Source of the DNA: Enterovirga sp.
GTDB lineage: Bacteria; Pseudomonadota; Alphaproteobacteria; Rhizobiales; Beijerinckiaceae
Reading direction: 5' to 3'
DNA: 7,969 bases
Assembly (NCBI GenBank): GCA_028290385.1
Contig: JAQGJZ010000390.1
Location: 1 to 7,969, forward strand
Shown here: positions 6,296 through 7,969 of the stretch, in pieces
Layout: each line of letters opens with the position of its first letter
How positions within the stretch are numbered: position 1 is the stretch's first letter
The notes under the pieces: model-generated
Database searches by the model: none
The model's input: the letters and a program-made list of their open reading frames with translations, nothing else
What the model was told of the DNA's origin: nothing
Translations under genes and position numbers: made by a program

Positions 6296-6873
6296 GCCAG
6301 CGGTCCCGTTGCCTTTTGCTCAGGACAGGGTTGGAAGTGGACCGCCGCGGCGTCAACCCCAATCGCACCTGCAGCCGAGACCTGCGCGCTCGAAGCCCTG
6401 CGCGGTGGCGGGCCTTGGCAGGCGTGGGCGACGCCGACGCTGTCCCGCATTCCGGCCCGCCGGAGTATCGAGCACCGCGCGGCCCTTCCCGGGACGCGCA
6501 ACGGCAGCCTGGACGGCGCGCCAAATTGACACGCGAGAAGGCCCGCGGGCGAGTGGTCGATCGATGATAACACGGCCGGCGGCGAGAGCCATCCAGGCAA
6601 TCTGCCGGTTGCGCCCGGCTCCCCTGGCAGGATACGCCGAAGCGGCTCGGTCTCGGTGAACGCAGCGCGAAGATCTTCGGTCCGGATGAACATCCTCCAT
6701 GGCGCGACACGGGACCCAGACTGCATGGTGATGCACCGTTCGCCCGCCGCCTATGTCTTGCCGTTCCGAGATTTGACCGGACGCGCCACTTGCGTCCGGC
6801 ACCGGGAGCGCGCCCTGTTCGGGCGAACCGGCGCACCGCACCGGCTCGCCACGCACGCAGCACCGGCGCTCTG
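6296..6873. other. 578-bp intergenic region without a recognisable gene
   Basis: Several open frames cross this stretch on both strands, but their translations are Arg/Ala/Pro-rich and low in family-like pattern, typical of chance frames in GC-rich DNA. A perfect -35-like TTGACA lies at 6526-6531 with no matching -10 at 16-18 bases. An inverted repeat lies near the right end (listed separately). It serves as the divergent upstream region of the 89-residue gene (-) and the Crp/Fnr gene (+), and is unusually long for this window. I see no RNA gene or mobile-element end. Confidence 0.5.
6777..6799. promoter_or_regulatory. Inverted repeat upstream of the fourth Crp/Fnr gene
   Basis: CCGGACGC (6777-6784) and GCGTCCGG (6792-6799) are perfect 8-bp inverted arms with a seven-base spacer, ending 74 bp before the ATG at 6874. 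Centre-to-centre distance of the arms is 15 bp, compatible with a dimeric regulator site; in RNA it would form a stable leader hairpin. It may be an autoregulatory operator, which is inference from position only. Confidence 0.3.
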
Positions 6874-7617
6874 ATGACCAAAGTCACAACCGATGCTCTC
6901 ATCCGCAAGTTGGAGACGGTCGTTGATCTCTCGGCGAGCGAGCGGGATGCGCTTCTGAGCCTGCCCGTGATGCTCCGGGATTTCGGCGCGGATCAGGACA
7001 TCGTCCGCGAAGGCGACCGCCCGTCCCATTGCTGCCTGCTGCTGGAGGGATTTCTTCTGCGCTACAAGCTCGTCGGAGAGACGCGCCGGCAGATCCTTGC
7101 CTTCCACATCCCGGGGGAGATCCCGGATCTTCAGAGCCTGTACCTCAAGACGCTGGACCACAGCCTCGCGACCGTGACGCCATCCAAACTGGGGTTCATC
7201 CAGCACCAGGATCTTTATCACGTCGTCACGGCGTTTCCGCGCATCGCCGGGGCTCTCTGGCGCGAGACCCTCATCGACGCGGCGATCTTCCGGGAATGGA
7301 TGGTCGGGCTGGGTCAGCGGCGCGCGCCGGCCAGGATCGCCCACTTCTTCTGCGAGATGTTCGCCCGCCTGGAGGCGATCGGCATGGCAGCAGACGGCGC
7401 GGTGCCGCTGCCCATCACGCAGGAGGAGCTCGGCGACGCCCTGGGACTCTCCTCGGTCCACACCAACCGGGCGCTTCAGGACCTGCGGGGCAAGGACCTC
7501 GTCTCGTTCGAGCGCGGCAAGCTCACCATCCACAACTGGGGCGGCCTCGCGGCGGCCGGAGAGTTCGACGCGACCTACCTGCATCAAAACCCGGAGCGCA
7601 GGCCTGAGCCGGCCTGA
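6874..7617 (+). CDS. Crp/Fnr family transcriptional regulator
   Basis: A 247-residue member of the same subfamily as the genes at 3171 and 4858. It begins MTKVTTDALIRKLETVVDLS. The sensor barrel (about 20-118) has CCLLLEGFLLRYKLVGETRR (53-72) and ILAFHIPGEIPDLQSLYLKT (74-93). The dimer region has ALWRETLIDAAIFREWMVGL (127-146) and IAHFFCEMFARLEAIG (155-170). The helix-turn-helix is at about 178-218: PLPITQEELGDALGLSSVHT with recognition helix VHTNRALQDLRGKDLV. The tail is FDATYLHQN. The usual PGD(L/I) of the barrel is PGEI here and the following Cys is missing, so signal preference may differ from its paralogs. The ATG is chosen by alignment to the paralogs; the longer frame from TTG 6790 adds an Arg/Ala-rich stretch without family support. 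No Shine-Dalgarno is evident. Confidence 0.95.
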   Translation: MTKVTTDALIRKLETVVDLSASERDALLSLPVMLRDFGADQDIVREGDRPSHCCLLLEGFLLRYKLVGETRRQILAFHIPGEIPDLQSLYLKTLDHSLATVTPSKLGFIQHQDLYHVVTAFPRIAGALWRETLIDAAIFREWMVGLGQRRAPARIAHFFCEMFARLEAIGMAADGAVPLPITQEELGDALGLSSVHTNRALQDLRGKDLVSFERGKLTIHNWGGLAAAGEFDATYLHQNPERRPEPA

Positions 7618-7620
7618 GCC
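7601..7620 (+). repeat. 10-bp tandem duplication spanning the stop codon
   Basis: GGCCTGAGCC occurs twice in direct tandem, followed by a further GGCC. The first copy is read as codons for Pro-Glu-Pro. The second supplies the TGA stop of the Crp/Fnr gene. With one copy the frame would continue about seven more codons to a TAG in TTCTTAG. Confidence 0.7.
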
Positions 7621-7673
7621 GGCCACGGCCCGTCATAGTTCTTAGGCTCCACAGGGGCGCGCTGAGCCTCATC

Positions 7674-7707
7674 GCCGGGGCCTGGGGCCGGTCCGGCAGG
7701 CCCGGGC
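7674..7707 (+). terminator. GC-rich hairpin after the fourth Crp/Fnr gene, possible terminator
   Basis: GCCGGGGCCTG and CAGGCCCGGGC form an 11-bp stem with one mismatch around a 12-base loop, 57 bp after the stop codon. No T-run follows, so it is not a standard intrinsic terminator. Stem strength and position still suit transcript-end processing or a terminator in a GC-rich genome. Confidence 0.3.
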
Positions 7708-7765
7708 GAGCCTCCCGCAGATCTCCGCACGGGCCCCCTGCGGCTGCCCCGAAAGCCCGAAAGGC

Positions 7766-7784
7766 ACGGCAGCCGGGCTGCCGT
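7766..7784. repeat. 8-bp perfect hairpin with 3-base loop
   Basis: ACGGCAGC and GCTGCCGT flank the loop CGG. No T-run follows on either strand. It lies between the fourth Crp/Fnr gene and the possible minus-strand gene end at 7928, so it could help end transcription from either side. Confidence 0.3.
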
Positions 7785-7927
7785 CACCCCGATGCCGACC
7801 GCAGCATCCCTGAGCAGCCACTGAGTTCGGCCGGACGCGAGACGGCGGCACCGCCGCGCGACGAACCACTTCTTTTCGGTTGCAAGCCACGGGCTGGAAC
7901 GTCGCGATCAGGCTGTCCCGGCCGGCC

Positions 7928-7969
7928 TTAATTGCCGAAGCCGATCATCATGCCGCCCGCTCCGGCCGA
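7928..7969 (-). CDS. Possible 3' end of a minus-strand gene, cut by the window edge
   Basis: Reading the minus strand from the window edge gives 13 codons, SAGAGGMMIGFGN, then a TAA stop. A Gly/Met-rich tail of this type is seen in small exported Gly-rich proteins, and TAA is an unusual stop by chance in such GC-rich DNA. The fragment is too short for recognition. It could equally be intergenic sequence. Confidence 0.3.
   Translation of the reverse strand, partial: SAGAGGMMIGFGN

Noticed and set aside
6172..6726. Minus-strand open frame of 184 codons over the intergenic region
   Set aside because: It overlaps the better-supported 89-residue gene in another frame and lacks recognisable protein pattern.

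Overview
The window is GC-rich and gene-dense, with codon usage and protein families that point to an alphaproteobacterium. The best guess is Methylobacterium/Methylorubrum or a close relative in the Hyphomicrobiales. This rests on the several Crp/Fnr-type regulators with an 'LTxxQL..(A/L)LG' helix-turn-helix, a DUF6894 small protein, and short 'SPNGD…GRAF' proteins. The genus is inferred from family resemblance, not from a marker gene.

Layout, left to right. A complete TonB-dependent outer-membrane receptor (3-2216, +) faces a Crp/Fnr regulator on the minus strand (2287-3015). A second Crp/Fnr gene (3171-3921, +) diverges from it and is split by a +1 frame change at a G6 run. A small protein of unknown function (3918-4307, +) starts inside its stop codon (ATGA overlap). 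This small gene runs tail-to-tail into a single-domain response regulator (4261-4623, -). A 234-bp divergent spacer follows, with candidate promoters on both strands and a 12-bp palindrome, and then a third Crp/Fnr gene (4858-5601, +). Two small minus-strand genes come next: a DUF6894 protein (5606-5836) and an 89-residue 'SPNGD' protein (6026-6295). About 580 bp without a recognisable gene lead to a fourth Crp/Fnr gene (6874-7617, +). The last 350 bp hold hairpins, a short tandem duplication and possibly the 3' end of a minus-strand gene.

The main theme is regulation. Four Crp/Fnr-type regulators lie within about 5.3 kb. The three on the plus strand belong to one paralogous subfamily of 247-249 residues, sharing a tryptophan-rich central helix, a near-identical helix-turn-helix and a conserved FxAxYLH tail. 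The minus-strand one belongs to a different subfamily. None shows FNR's N-terminal cysteine cluster or CRP's cAMP-contact signature, so their signals are unknown. With the response regulator and a possible stress-sigma (EcfG-type) promoter, the region looks like a stress or environment-sensing regulatory cluster. No direct link between the regulators and the TonB receptor can be shown from sequence. I see no RNA genes, CRISPR arrays or insertion sequences.
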